This document shows positions 46,693-56,447 of a stretch of 64,000 nucleotides of DNA, piece after piece. A program made the position numbers and the translations under genes. The DNA is from Vibrio sp. 14G-20 (GTDB lineage: Bacteria; Pseudomonadota; Gammaproteobacteria; Enterobacterales; Vibrionaceae), in the NCBI RefSeq assembly GCF_026241515.1, contig NZ_JAPHPW010000009.1:62001-126000 (forward strand), in the 5' to 3' direction. The notes beneath the pieces are model-generated. The model saw only the letters and a program-made list of their open reading frames with translations. It did no database searches and was not told the origin of the DNA. Each line of letters starts with the position of its first letter. Within the stretch, counting starts at the first letter, position 1.

Positions 46693-47694
46693 ATGCCTTT
46701 AGTATCTACAGAAAAACTACAACAAGAATATGAACGAATCCTATTAGCTCGAGACATGAAACCAGAGATGGCAACCAAGCTTGCAGCGGGTTTTGTTGAA
46801 ATGGCAAACGAAGGCACTTACTCACATGGCATCAACCGTTTTCCGGTATTCATTGACCAAGTAGACAAAGGCCAAATCAAATTAAATGCTGAACCAGAAT
46901 GCGTTAACAGCATGGGTGCATTAGAGCAATGGGATTGCAACTACGGACCTGGTGTTCTTAACGGTCTTATCTGTGCAGAACGAGCAATGGAATTAGCGCG
47001 TGACTACGGCATTGGTATGGTAGGCATGCGTAATTCGAACCACTGGATGCGCGGCGGAGCTTACGTATTAAAAATGGCTCGTGAAGGTTTCGCAGGGATT
47101 GCATCAACAAACTCAATCGCAGTAATGCCAGCATGGGGTGGTAAAGATCACCGTGTTGGTTCGAACCCTCTAATCATGGCAGTAGCTGGCGATCCACCTG
47201 TTGTTGTTGATTGCTCAATGACTCAATTCTCTTACGGCCAACTTCAAAATTTCGTCCTTGCTGACAAAGAACTGCCTGTCGTGGGTGGCTTTGATGACAA
47301 CGGTGAACTAACCAAAGACCCACATGTACTTTGGGAGAACAAACGTCTGCTGCCAATGGGCTTTTGGAAAGGTTCATCAATGGCAATCGTACTAGACATG
47401 ATGCTAACAGCCATCACTGGCGGCCACTCAGTACCCGCACTAACTGAAGATATGGGTGGTGAGTTTGGTGTATCTCAATTCCTTATCGCTATCGACCTAA
47501 GCAAGACAATGGACGAAAGCACTTACGCACAAGAGATGAAGCGCATTCGTGACTACGTACTTGAATCAGAGCCAGCAGAAACTGGCTCAGTGATGATTGC
47601 TGGTTCTGAAATTGAAAACTTCATCAAGAAACACGAAGCAGCTGGCGGCATTGAAATCAACGATGGAATTTGGGAACAGATTACATCTCTGTAA
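46693..47694 (+). CDS. yiaK: 2,3-diketo-L-gulonate reductase (DlgD/YiaK)
   Basis: 333 residues of the malate/L-lactate dehydrogenase-like (Ldh2/MDH-type) NAD(P)H oxidoreductase family. SHGINRFPVFIDQV (about 39-52) and RNSNHWMRGGAY (about 115-126, with the catalytic His) are typical, as is ASTNSIAVMPAWGG. It reduces 2,3-diketo-L-gulonate to 3-keto-L-gulonate. It heads a 10-kb operon with a TRAP transporter and sugar-phosphate enzymes. A ribosome site (CGGAGAG) precedes the ATG. Confidence 0.92.
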   Translation: MPLVSTEKLQQEYERILLARDMKPEMATKLAAGFVEMANEGTYSHGINRFPVFIDQVDKGQIKLNAEPECVNSMGALEQWDCNYGPGVLNGLICAERAMELARDYGIGMVGMRNSNHWMRGGAYVLKMAREGFAGIASTNSIAVMPAWGGKDHRVGSNPLIMAVAGDPPVVVDCSMTQFSYGQLQNFVLADKELPVVGGFDDNGELTKDPHVLWENKRLLPMGFWKGSSMAIVLDMMLTAITGGHSVPALTEDMGGEFGVSQFLIAIDLSKTMDESTYAQEMKRIRDYVLESEPAETGSVMIAGSEIENFIKKHEAAGGIEINDGIWEQITSL

Positions 47695-47718
47695 TTAGCC
47701 AAAGGTAGGGAAAGCTTT

Positions 47719-48207
47719 ATGCAAAGTGTATTTAAGAGTATTTGGAAAAGTATCGATGTCATCATGGCGGTCATTCTGACTTGTATGATTGTTCTCGTAT
47801 TTACAAACGTAGTTTTACGCTACGGCTTTTCTTCTGGTCTTCGTCCCTCTGTAGAACTATCTCGCCTTGGTCTTGTATGGATTGTCATGCTCGGTGCAGC
47901 CGTTGTGCTGCGCCGAGGTGAACACCTCGCGGTTTCGGAATTTTCTGAACGACTATTCCCTAAAGCAGTACCCGTACTAAGACGTATTTGTTGGGTAATT
48001 GTATTGATATCAGTTGGCATGCTTTACGTCGGTTCATACCGTCAAATGATGTCTAACTGGTCAGATATTTCTCAACTAACAGGGCTTCCTTCAGCGTTAT
48101 TTTACTTAGCTGGCGTGGTGTCAGGCGTGTTAATGGGTGTGATTGCCTTTGTGCGAATCTTCAAACCAGACTGGCAGCTAGATAGCTTAGAAGAGGAGAA
48201 AGAATAA
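47719..48207 (+). CDS. yiaM: TRAP transporter small permease (DctQ family)
   Basis: 162 residues with four membrane helices (about 14-36, 52-66, 90-110, 130-152). The conserved RP.ELSRLGLVWIVMLGAAVVLRRGEH block is present. It pairs with the large permease that follows; the coding regions share one base (stop TAATG). Part of a periplasmic-binding-protein dependent, ion-driven uptake system, presumably for 2,3-diketo-L-gulonate or a related sugar acid. Confidence 0.9.
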   Translation: MQSVFKSIWKSIDVIMAVILTCMIVLVFTNVVLRYGFSSGLRPSVELSRLGLVWIVMLGAAVVLRRGEHLAVSEFSERLFPKAVPVLRRICWVIVLISVGMLYVGSYRQMMSNWSDISQLTGLPSALFYLAGVVSGVLMGVIAFVRIFKPDWQLDSLEEEKE

Positions 48208-49487
48208 TGACGTTAGCCATTTTCTTATCGGTATTGATTGTCTCAATCTTACTTGGTCTTCCTGTCGCATTTGCACTGTTGTTGTCTTCAATGGCGTTGA
48301 TGCTTCATATGGACTTCTTTAGTGCAGACATTCTTGCGCAGTCTTTAATTAATGGTGTCGACAGCTTCACTCTGCTGGCCATCCCATTCTTCCTTATTGC
48401 AGGTGAAGTAATGGCATCGGGAGGTTTGTCACAGCGTATTGTTCGACTAGCGACTACGTATGTCGGTCACCGCCAAGGTGGTTTGGGTTACGTAGCCATC
48501 ATGACTTCGGTATTACTTGCAGGCCTTTCAGGCTCAGCGGTAGCAGATGCCGCAGCCTTGGTAAGTATTCTTTACCCAATGATGAAAGCAGCCAAATACC
48601 CAGAAGCACCTTCAATGGGTCTATTGGCATCCGGCGGTATCATCGCACCTGTTATTCCACCTTCAATCCCTCTGATTTTGGTTGGTGTTGCTGGCGGTAT
48701 CTCAATTAAAAACCTATTCCTAGGCGGCATTGTTCCAGGCCTGTTGATGGGTATGACATTGATGTTTGTTTGGCGTTGGACGGTTCGTAAAGAAAATCTA
48801 GCGACCTCAGAAAAAGCGACAAAAGCAGAAAAGCGCGCAGCACTGAAAGATGGTGTTTGGGCATTGATGCTGCCAGTCATCATCATTGTTGGTATTCGCT
48901 TTGGTATTTTCACCCCAACAGAAGCGGCAGTCGTTGCGGCGGCATACGCAATCTTTATCTCTACGTTTGTGTACAAAGAACTCACCATTAAGAAGTTCTA
49001 TCACATCGTACTGAACGCAGGTCGTTCGACCGCAATGGTAATGTTCTTAGTCGGTTGTGCAATGGTTGCAGCTTGGCTAATTACTGTTGCTCAACTTCCT
49101 CAACAACTCGCAGAAATGTTAGGTCCACTAGTGGATAGCCCTCGTCTACTCATGGCAGTGATTATGTTGCTTGTGCTGTGTGTTGGCATGGTTATGGACT
49201 TAAGCCCAACAATTCTGATTCTTGTACCTCTATTAATGCCTGTCATCAAGATGGCTGGGATTGACCCAACGTACTTCGGACTATTGTTCGTTATTAACTG
49301 TTCAATTGGTCTGATTACGCCTCCTGTAGGCACCGTACTGAACGTAGTGTGTGGTGTAGCTAGAGTTCCTATGTCTACGGCTGTGAAAGGTGTATTGCCA
49401 TTCATCGCTGCGTACATGGCTCTGCTCACACTGTTTGTCATCTTCCCAAGCATTATCACTGTGCCAATGTCGTTTGTCATTGGTTAA
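48207..49487 (+). CDS. yiaN: TRAP transporter large permease (DctM family)
   Basis: 426 residues with about eleven to twelve membrane segments. Family features: GLPVAFALLLSS, SGSAVADAAALVSI (about 110-123), PVIPPSIPLIL and the C-terminal LITPPVGTVLNV. It forms the translocation channel, coupled to sodium in known cases. It overlaps yiaM by one base and is 21 bp before the binding protein. Confidence 0.92.
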   Translation: MTLAIFLSVLIVSILLGLPVAFALLLSSMALMLHMDFFSADILAQSLINGVDSFTLLAIPFFLIAGEVMASGGLSQRIVRLATTYVGHRQGGLGYVAIMTSVLLAGLSGSAVADAAALVSILYPMMKAAKYPEAPSMGLLASGGIIAPVIPPSIPLILVGVAGGISIKNLFLGGIVPGLLMGMTLMFVWRWTVRKENLATSEKATKAEKRAALKDGVWALMLPVIIIVGIRFGIFTPTEAAVVAAAYAIFISTFVYKELTIKKFYHIVLNAGRSTAMVMFLVGCAMVAAWLITVAQLPQQLAEMLGPLVDSPRLLMAVIMLLVLCVGMVMDLSPTILILVPLLMPVIKMAGIDPTYFGLLFVINCSIGLITPPVGTVLNVVCGVARVPMSTAVKGVLPFIAAYMALLTLFVIFPSIITVPMSFVIG

Positions 49488-49508
49488 TCCTCGACGGAGA
49501 AAATAATA

Positions 49509-50483
49509 ATGAAAACCCTACTAAAACTTACGTTACTTGCTTCAACGATTGCATTGAGCTCAAACGCGCTTGCAACAACTACTCTAAAACTGGCGCACGC
49601 TGCACCAGAGTCAGATTTGCAACAAGACCTATCTTTGTTCTTTAAGAAAGAAGTAGAAGCTCGTTCAAACGGCGAAATCAAAGTAAACGTATACCCACAA
49701 GGTCAACTGGGCAGTGATAAGCAGATGATCGACGGTTCACGCGCTGGCATCGTTGATTTAGCGATGGTTGGCCTAAACAACTACAACGGTCTAATGCCTG
49801 AATCAGCAGCATTCACCCTGCCATTCATGTTTCCAGATCGTCAAACAGCATACAAAGTACTAGACGGCGAACCGGGTAAAGAAGTGTTAGCGAACTTCGA
49901 GAAATTCGGTCTTAAAGGTCTTGGTTTCCCAGAAAACGGTTACCGCAACATGACCAATAACGAGAAACCGATTCGTCTACCTTCAGATGTCAAAGGCCTA
50001 CAGATGCGTGTTAACGGCTCGAAAGCACTGAATGACATGTTCAATGAGCTAGGAGCGAACCCTCAGCAACTTCCAGTATCTGAACTTTATACTGCACTTG
50101 AAACAGGCGTTGTTGACTCTCAAGACCACCCAATTTCTGTAACGCTGTCTTTCAAGTTTGATGAAGTACAAAAGTACCTAAGCCTTACACAGCACGCTTA
50201 CTCACCACTGGTTCTTACTATGAACCTACGTAAGTTCGACAAGCTAACTGAAGAAGAACAAAAAATCATCGAAGAGGTTTCCGCTGAAGCCGTGGCAATG
50301 CAGCGTGAGCTAAGCATCCAGAAAGAAGACAAGATGATTGCTCAACTAGAAGCAAACGGTATGCAAGTAAACCGTGATGTTGATGGTGCGGCTTTCCAAC
50401 AGGCGATTCAGCCGGTATGGAGCGCTTACATCGAGAAAAATGGCGATGTCATGATCAACAAGATCAAGCTAGCCGCTAAGTAA
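49509..50483 (+). CDS. yiaO: TRAP transporter periplasmic substrate-binding protein (DctP family)
   Basis: 324 residues with a signal peptide cleaved after ALA (about residue 22). Family motifs: LKLAHAAPESD, VYPQGQLGSDKQMIDG, the conserved Arg in GLQMRVNGSKALND that binds the carboxylate, and EVQKYLSLTQHAYSP. It captures a sugar acid in the periplasm for YiaMN. A perfect 15-bp inverted repeat follows its stop, probably raising its mRNA level relative to the downstream genes. Confidence 0.92.
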   Translation: MKTLLKLTLLASTIALSSNALATTTLKLAHAAPESDLQQDLSLFFKKEVEARSNGEIKVNVYPQGQLGSDKQMIDGSRAGIVDLAMVGLNNYNGLMPESAAFTLPFMFPDRQTAYKVLDGEPGKEVLANFEKFGLKGLGFPENGYRNMTNNEKPIRLPSDVKGLQMRVNGSKALNDMFNELGANPQQLPVSELYTALETGVVDSQDHPISVTLSFKFDEVQKYLSLTQHAYSPLVLTMNLRKFDKLTEEEQKIIEEVSAEAVAMQRELSIQKEDKMIAQLEANGMQVNRDVDGAAFQQAIQPVWSAYIEKNGDVMINKIKLAAK

Positions 50484-50496
50484 CGCGATTGAGTGC

Positions 50497-50528
50497 GATT
50501 GCCTAGCTAAGAACTTAGCTAGGCAATC
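50497..50528. repeat. Perfect 15-bp inverted repeat after yiaO
   Basis: GATTGCCTAGCTAAG, two bases, then its exact complement. No T run follows, so it is an intercistronic stem-loop rather than a full terminator. It is placed like the long repeat after lamB. Confidence 0.85.
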
Positions 50529-50566
50529 AACTCGTACTCCACCTCAATACAATATAGGCAAATACC

Positions 50567-51277
50567 ATGTCTCAAGAACCAAACGCGTATCAAGAATTAA
50601 AAGAACGAGTGTTCGCAGCAAACTTACAGCTGCCTAAATATGGCTTAGTTACTTTCACATGGGGCAATGTCTCTGAGATCGACCGCGACCGCGGCGTTAT
50701 TGCCATCAAACCATCTGGTGTGGAATACGATGTAATGACGGCAGACGACATTGTGGTACTGGATTTAGAAGGCAACCGTATTGAAGGCAAATTAAACCCT
50801 TCAAGTGACACAGCAACCCACGTTGAGCTTTACAAAGCCTTCCCAAACATTGGTGGCATTGTTCATACGCACTCTCGCAACGCCACTATTTGGGCACAAG
50901 CAGGCCGAGATATTCCAGCACTAGGTACCACACATGCCGACTACTTCTACGGCGATGTCCCTTGTACTCGATTACTCACTAAATCTGAAATTGAGTCTGA
51001 GTACGAGAAAAATACAGGCTTAGTGATCATTGAAGAATTCAACCAACGTGACATCGACCCACAAGCAATGCCAGGCGTGATCATCGCAGGCCATGCGCCA
51101 TTCACATGGGGCAAAGATGGTTCAGACGCAGTGCACAACGCGGTAGTAATGGAAGAGATTGCAGCTATGGCAACAGCCACTCGCGCTATCAGTCCAGAAG
51201 TAGCGATTCAACCTGAGCTGCTCGATAAGCACTACAACCGTAAACACGGTAAGAACTCATATTACGGACAGAAGTAA
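50567..51277 (+). CDS. sgbE: L-ribulose-5-phosphate 4-epimerase (SgbE/UlaF/AraD type)
   Basis: 236 residues of the class II aldolase/epimerase family. Phosphate-binding TWGNVSE and SSDTATH (about 31-37, 85-91), zinc-binding histidines in VHTHSRNA and the later GHAPFTWG are present. It converts L-ribulose 5-phosphate to D-xylulose 5-phosphate, the last step of the pathway. A close paralogue lies in the ula operon at 63045-63743. Confidence 0.93.
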   Translation: MSQEPNAYQELKERVFAANLQLPKYGLVTFTWGNVSEIDRDRGVIAIKPSGVEYDVMTADDIVVLDLEGNRIEGKLNPSSDTATHVELYKAFPNIGGIVHTHSRNATIWAQAGRDIPALGTTHADYFYGDVPCTRLLTKSEIESEYEKNTGLVIIEEFNQRDIDPQAMPGVIIAGHAPFTWGKDGSDAVHNAVVMEEIAAMATATRAISPEVAIQPELLDKHYNRKHGKNSYYGQK

Positions 51278-51287
51278 GGTTTCGCAC

Positions 51288-52130
51288 ATGGATCAGCTGT
51301 TTACGCATCAGTCATCTAAGCACAAACTATTGGCACTCGATCTCGATGGTACCGTTCTTAATTCGCAACACACGATTAGCCAAGAGTTAGTCGAGACGAT
51401 CAAACAGATCGCTCAGCACACTCATGTCGTTATCGTTACCGGGCGCCACCATGTCGCGGCAAAGCCTTATTACGACCAACTTGGCTTATCGACCCCAATA
51501 ATTTGTTGCAACGGCACTTACATCTTTGATTATCAGAACGATACAGTCATTCAAGAAAACGCCATAGACAAAAGCATCGCTGCCGAATTTATTACGCTTT
51601 CTCAAGCACATGACTTAAAGATGGTGATGTACGTTCGTGATGCCATGCTCTATTCAAGAGCTCGTCCAATTGAATACATGGAAGCGTTGTTGACGTGGTC
51701 TCAAACCTTTCCGGAAAACCAACGCCCCAATATTCAAAAGGTCGACGATTTCCAGCATGAGGCTCAAAGCTCTGACTATGTGTGGAAATTTGTTGTGGAA
51801 GGCGAAGTAAACACGTTTGCCGAGATCCCTTTCGTAAAAGAGAACTTCAATGGCGAACGGTCTTGGATTGACCGGGTCGATTTCGCCGCTACGGGAAACA
51901 GCAAAGGTAATGCGTTGACTCGCTACATCGAACCTCTAGGTATCAGCTTAAATGAGTGCATCGCCGTAGGAGACAACCATAACGATATCTCAATGCTTAA
52001 GGTCGTTGGTCTCGGTGTTGCGATGCAGAATGCCGACGATACGGTAAAGGGTGCTGCTGACCTGATCACACAAAAAAATAACGATGATGAGACAGGGCTC
52101 GCTGAACTCTTACACCGCTTATTTACCTAA
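51288..52130 (+). CDS. Cof-type HAD phosphatase
   Basis: 280 residues. HAD motifs: LDLDGTV (nucleophile Asp, about 17-23), VIVTGRH, the conserved Lys of the cap region, and GDNHNDISML (motif IV). The type IIB cap fits Cof/YidA sugar-phosphate phosphatases. It is embedded in the operon, 10 bp after sgbE, and has a paralogue at the equivalent place in the ula operon. It may remove a toxic or dead-end sugar phosphate; the substrate is unknown. Confidence 0.88.
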   Translation: MDQLFTHQSSKHKLLALDLDGTVLNSQHTISQELVETIKQIAQHTHVVIVTGRHHVAAKPYYDQLGLSTPIICCNGTYIFDYQNDTVIQENAIDKSIAAEFITLSQAHDLKMVMYVRDAMLYSRARPIEYMEALLTWSQTFPENQRPNIQKVDDFQHEAQSSDYVWKFVVEGEVNTFAEIPFVKENFNGERSWIDRVDFAATGNSKGNALTRYIEPLGISLNECIAVGDNHNDISMLKVVGLGVAMQNADDTVKGAADLITQKNNDDETGLAELLHRLFT

Positions 52131-52173
52131 CCTGCTCGTTTCTTGATAGCCGTTTATTTTATAAGAGAATTTT

Positions 52174-52662
52174 ATGTTAGTCGGAAATACTCAACTTACT
52201 CAAATCAGTAAATCGTATCCTGTCGTTATTCAAAACGTGCTTGAGTACTTGAACAGCATCGACAAAGAACAACTCGCTCTAGGTCGCCATGAACTGCCAG
52301 GTTTTGATTCAAAACAAGCATGGTTTGTTGTGTTGGAATACGACAAAGAACCACTAGGTAACTTCCAACCTGAAGTCCATAAATACCATTCTGACCTGCA
52401 GATCATTCTGGAAGGTTCTGAAGTGATGGCGTGGGCAGTAGATACAGGCGAACACAGCAACGCACAGCCTTATAACCAAGAACGTGACCTTCAATTCTAC
52501 GAATATCCGGGAATTGAACTGAGCTTCATCCATGCAAAACGCAATCAATTTTATTTGTTCACGCCAAATATCGTGCACATCACCAATATTGAAAATGATG
52601 ACAGCCAACCGGTAAGAAAACTGGTGGTGAAGATTCACAACGATTTACTGGAAGCCAAATAA
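52174..52662 (+). CDS. yiaL: YhcH/YjgK/YiaL family protein
   Basis: 162 residues, a beta-sandwich cupin-like family (DUF386) recurrent in sugar-acid operons. Signatures: EYDKEPLGNFQPEVHKYHSDLQIILEGSE and the C-terminal PNIVHITNIEND...KLVVKIHNDLL with metal-binding His/Glu. Family members are suspected sugar isomerases or anomerases; proof is limited. Its stop overlaps the lyxK start by one base. Confidence 0.88.
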   Translation: MLVGNTQLTQISKSYPVVIQNVLEYLNSIDKEQLALGRHELPGFDSKQAWFVVLEYDKEPLGNFQPEVHKYHSDLQIILEGSEVMAWAVDTGEHSNAQPYNQERDLQFYEYPGIELSFIHAKRNQFYLFTPNIVHITNIENDDSQPVRKLVVKIHNDLLEAK

Positions 52663-54155
52663 TGAATTACTACATTGGAATTGATTCTGGCGGCACTTTT
52701 ATGAAAGCCGCGTTGTTTAACGCAAAAGGTGAGCAACAAGGCCTTGCTCGCGTATCGGCGAGCGTCATTAACGAGAAGCAAGGCTGGGTAGAACGCGATC
52801 TTGATGCCTTATGGGGAAACGCGGTCGACGTCATTACACAGCTTCTAGATACCACAAAAGTCGATCCATTAGACATCAAAGGCTTAAGCATTTCTGCCCA
52901 AGGCAAAGGCGTTTACCTGCTTGATAAAAAGGGACAAAATCTTGGTCATGGCATTATGTCTTCAGACTCGCGTTCGCTGCCCATTGTTAAAGAGTGGCTA
53001 GAACAAGGTAAAGCACAAGAGATCTACCCAACCACACTGCAAACTCTTTGGACAGGTCACCCAGTTTCTATCATTCGTTGGATCAAAGACAACGATGCAG
53101 AGCGCTATAACAACATTGGTGCCGTGATGATGTCTCACGACTATCTTCGCTATCGTTTAACGGGCGAAGTGGCCGCGGAACTGACCAATATTTCAGAAAG
53201 TAACTTTTTCAACTCGATCACTGGTGAGTATGACAAAGCCCTTCTAAAAACATTTGGTATCGAAGAAATTTGGGATGCGCTCCCTCCAGTTGTGAAACCT
53301 CAGCAACAAGCAGGGAAAATCACCGCGGCAGTCGCAAAAGAGACAGGTCTTGCACTTGGAACACCTGTATTTGGCGGGTTGTTTGATGTGGTATCAACCG
53401 CGATCTGCTCTGGAATCAACTCCTCTGAAGACACTCTGAATTACGTAATGGGTACTTGGGCGGTCACGTCTGGTATCTCAAAACAAGTAACTCAAGAATC
53501 GCACAACTTTGTCTATGGCCATTACGCTGTCGATGGTGAATACATCATTCATGAAGCGAGCCCTACCTCTGCGGGCAATTACGAATGGTTCGCCGATTAC
53601 CTTGGTGACAATGGTCAACTCGACCACCAGCAAAACCAAGTATTAGTTGAAGCATTAGACAAGGCATCAAGCAGCCTCTATTTCGTGCCATTTCTTTACG
53701 GTTCTAACCAAGGTCTCGGCTTGAAGTCAGGCTTCTACGGGCTGCAATCGCACCATACAAAAGGTCACCTGATTCAAGCGATTTGGGAAGGTATTTTGTT
53801 CTGTCACAACATACATCTTGAACGTATGCGCCAGCGTTTTCCGAAAGCAAACGTATTGAAAGTGACCGGCGGCCCTGCGTCTAGTCCTGTATGGATGCAA
53901 ATGCTGGCTGACCTAACCGGTATGACGGTTGAAATATCAGACGTTGATGAAACTGGCTCATTAGGCGCAGCCATGATGGCGATGGTGGGAGCAAGCGAAT
54001 TCACATCACTAGAAGAATGCACGCAAGCCATTACCAATTCTGCATCACGTGTTGAACCAAACCCTGAACATTACGACCTATACCAAACAAAATATAAGCA
54101 CTATCAAAGACTGGTGCAGTTGTTCAAACAATTTGAGGATGAAATGAATGTCTAA
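52662..54155 (+). CDS. lyxK: FGGY carbohydrate kinase, probable L-xylulose/3-keto-L-gulonate kinase
   Basis: 497 residues. N-terminal ATPase DSGGTFMKAALF (6-17), SAQGKGVYLL, the catalytic region near SHDYLRYRLTGE and the second domain TGGPASSPVWMQMLADLTG (FGGY signature 2). In the E. coli yia operon LyxK phosphorylates 3-keto-L-gulonate as well as L-xylulose, giving the substrate for SgbH. Here the next gene is sgbH, overlapping by 8 bp, which supports that role. Confidence 0.9.
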   Translation: MNYYIGIDSGGTFMKAALFNAKGEQQGLARVSASVINEKQGWVERDLDALWGNAVDVITQLLDTTKVDPLDIKGLSISAQGKGVYLLDKKGQNLGHGIMSSDSRSLPIVKEWLEQGKAQEIYPTTLQTLWTGHPVSIIRWIKDNDAERYNNIGAVMMSHDYLRYRLTGEVAAELTNISESNFFNSITGEYDKALLKTFGIEEIWDALPPVVKPQQQAGKITAAVAKETGLALGTPVFGGLFDVVSTAICSGINSSEDTLNYVMGTWAVTSGISKQVTQESHNFVYGHYAVDGEYIIHEASPTSAGNYEWFADYLGDNGQLDHQQNQVLVEALDKASSSLYFVPFLYGSNQGLGLKSGFYGLQSHHTKGHLIQAIWEGILFCHNIHLERMRQRFPKANVLKVTGGPASSPVWMQMLADLTGMTVEISDVDETGSLGAAMMAMVGASEFTSLEECTQAITNSASRVEPNPEHYDLYQTKYKHYQRLVQLFKQFEDEMNV

Positions 54156-54792
54156 GCCCTTATTACAAATGGCACTTGATGCCACTGATATCGACACTGC
54201 ATTAGCCTCAATAGAGCATGTTGCAGATAAGTTAGATGTGATTGAAATCGGGACGATTTTAGCCTTCGCCCACGGCGTAGATAGCGTAAGAATCCTACGA
54301 GAAAAATACCCAAGCCACATCATTGTGTGTGATATGAAAATCACCGATGCCAGCGCTATTTTAACGCGTCTAGCAATGGAAGCGGGGGCCAACTGGGTAA
54401 CCGTGAGTGCAGCGGCTCATATCGAAACAATACGTTCAGCCAAAAAAGTGACTGACGAATTTGGTGGCGAAGTACAAATTGAGCTCTATGGACACTGGAC
54501 TCTAGACGACGCAAGAGCATGGGTCGACATGGGTATTAAACAAGCAATTTATCACCGCTCACGTGATGCCGAGCTCGCAGGTGTGAGCTGGACCGAAGAA
54601 GATTTGATAAAAATGCAGAAATTATCGGATATTGGAATTGAACTATCCATAACTGGTGGTATTGTGCCAGACGATCTGCATTTGTTTAAGAATCTGTCTG
54701 CAAAGTCATTTATTGCTGGTCGTGCATTAGCCGGTAGCAATGGCCGTGACATCGCAGAAAACTTCCATACTGAAATAGGTAAACACTGGTAG
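54148..54792 (+). CDS. sgbH: 3-keto-L-gulonate-6-phosphate decarboxylase (SgbH/UlaD type)
   Basis: 214 residues, orotidine-monophosphate-decarboxylase suprafamily barrel. IEIGTILAFAHG, the metal/catalytic VCDMKITDA block (D-x-K-x-x-D), and SITGGIVPDDL near the C-terminus match. It makes L-xylulose 5-phosphate and CO2. It overlaps lyxK and has a paralogue at 61460-62107. Confidence 0.93.
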   Translation: MSKPLLQMALDATDIDTALASIEHVADKLDVIEIGTILAFAHGVDSVRILREKYPSHIIVCDMKITDASAILTRLAMEAGANWVTVSAAAHIETIRSAKKVTDEFGGEVQIELYGHWTLDDARAWVDMGIKQAIYHRSRDAELAGVSWTEEDLIKMQKLSDIGIELSITGGIVPDDLHLFKNLSAKSFIAGRALAGSNGRDIAENFHTEIGKHW

Positions 54793-54799
54793 CACATAT

Positions 54800-55558
54800 A
54801 TGAGTGAGCAAATTAAATCGTTGTCTAAAGCACTGACCGTATTGGAATTCCTTGGGAACTACCCGAATGGAGTTTCTCTACAAAAAGTGTCTGAAGGGAC
54901 AGGCTTCAACAAGTCTTCTGTTCACCGTATTTTAGCGACGTTTGAAGCCTCTGGTTATGTTGCTCAAATGTGTTCAGGTAAAGAATATCGCTTAACAATG
55001 AAGTTGGTTCAGCTAGGACATGCTGCTATCAACTCTGATGTCACTGGCACGGTTAAGCCATATCTATCTGAACTGCTCGACGATGTGAATGAAACTGTAA
55101 ACTTTCTCTCTTTTGATGCTGACAACATCATTTTTAAAGACAAGTTCGAACCTGTTAACTCTGCCTTTAGAACTCGAACCTACGTAGGGCTACATTCACC
55201 AATGTACTGCTCTGCTGCAGGTAAATGTTACCTCGCATTCAGCTCAGAGAGCGTTCGAGAGACCTACTGGCAACGCAATGTCAGCACTATGAAACCGTTA
55301 ACTGAGAATACGATTCTCGATAAGTCTCAGTTTTTTGATGTTCTCGATAAAATCAAAGCACGTGGTTATGCGCTCGATGATGAAGAGAACGAAGCGGGTA
55401 TATCTTGTGTTGCTGTTCCTATTTTTGACAAGAACAAATCTCCTGTATACGCGGTAAGTGTCTCGTCGCTTACGCCCAAAATGAAAGCACTCGGCTACGA
55501 AGAAATTGCTAGCAGAATTCAAGACATTACAACGCGTATAGAACAACAACTCTTTTAA
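54800..55558 (+). CDS. yiaJ: IclR-family regulator, YiaJ-like
   Basis: 252 residues: winged helix-turn-helix (about 5-65, LSKALTVLEFLGNYPNGVSLQKV, GFNKSSVHRILATF) and the IclR effector domain (about 80-245, with SPMYCSAAGKCYLA and DDEENEAGISCVAVPI). E. coli YiaJ represses the yia operon. Here the regulator lies inside the operon, 7 bp after sgbH, so it is probably autoregulated. The GGAAT dyads before yiaK are its likely targets. Confidence 0.9.
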   Translation: MSEQIKSLSKALTVLEFLGNYPNGVSLQKVSEGTGFNKSSVHRILATFEASGYVAQMCSGKEYRLTMKLVQLGHAAINSDVTGTVKPYLSELLDDVNETVNFLSFDADNIIFKDKFEPVNSAFRTRTYVGLHSPMYCSAAGKCYLAFSSESVRETYWQRNVSTMKPLTENTILDKSQFFDVLDKIKARGYALDDEENEAGISCVAVPIFDKNKSPVYAVSVSSLTPKMKALGYEEIASRIQDITTRIEQQLF

Positions 55559-55567
55559 GGAAAAAGA

Positions 55568-56437
55568 ATGTTTGATTCTAAAAACAAATTCAGATTAGGT
55601 ATTTACGAAAAAGCGATGCCAACTTCCCTTACTTGGGAAGAGCGCCTGATTCACGCGAAAGAAGCGGGCTTCGACTTTGTGGAAGTTTCTGTCGATGAAA
55701 CCGATGAGCGACGCGCTCGTTTGGATTGGTCTGATGAAGAAATCTACGAACTTCGTCGCCTTTGTGAAAAGCACCAAATGCCTTTCCAATCGATGTGTTT
55801 AAGCGCGCATCGTAAATTCCCGTTTGGCTCTATGGACGAAGCTATTCGCACGGAATCGCTGATCATCATGGAGAAGGCGATTTCATTAGCATACAAACTG
55901 GGTATTCGTTGTATTCAAATGGCGGGCTACGACGTGTATTACGAGCCGCAATCGGCTGAAACTCACGCTCGCTTTATTGAAGGCATGCAACAAGCCACCA
56001 AAATGGCGGAGCGTGCAGGCATCATGTTAGGTGTGGAGATCATGGACACACCGTACCTTAACTCTCTGAGCAAGTTTGAAGTACTTAAGCGTGAAATCCC
56101 ATCACCTTACTTCATGGCTTACCCAGACGTAGGTAATATTTCTGGTTGGAACTACGACGTGTGTACCGAGCTAAAATTGAGCCGCGATCACCTAGTACAA
56201 GTTCACCTTAAAGACACGTTACGAGTTTCAGAAACCTGTAAAGGTCAGTTCCGAGATCTGGTTATTGGTGAAGGCCAAGTCGACTTCCCTGCTATTTTCA
56301 AAACACTCGCTGAAATTGATTACAGCGCACCATTAGTGATTGAAATGTGGGCTCAAAATGACAACTGGTTAGACGATATCAAACAAGCAAAAGCAACGTT
56401 GAAATCTATCGCTAACCAATCTGGCTTTGAACTGTAA
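55568..56437 (+). CDS. sgbU: L-xylulose-5-phosphate 3-epimerase (SgbU/UlaE type)
   Basis: 289 residues, xylose-isomerase-like TIM barrel. Metal-site regions ISVDE-like VEVSVDETDERR, CLSAHRKFPFGS, GVEIMDTPYLNS, HLKDTLR and VIEMWAQND are all conserved. It converts L-xylulose 5-phosphate to L-ribulose 5-phosphate. A ribosome site (TAAGGA) overlaps the yiaJ stop. Paralogue at 60570-61451. Confidence 0.93.
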   Translation: MFDSKNKFRLGIYEKAMPTSLTWEERLIHAKEAGFDFVEVSVDETDERRARLDWSDEEIYELRRLCEKHQMPFQSMCLSAHRKFPFGSMDEAIRTESLIIMEKAISLAYKLGIRCIQMAGYDVYYEPQSAETHARFIEGMQQATKMAERAGIMLGVEIMDTPYLNSLSKFEVLKREIPSPYFMAYPDVGNISGWNYDVCTELKLSRDHLVQVHLKDTLRVSETCKGQFRDLVIGEGQVDFPAIFKTLAEIDYSAPLVIEMWAQNDNWLDDIKQAKATLKSIANQSGFEL

Positions 56438-56447
56438 GGAAACGACC

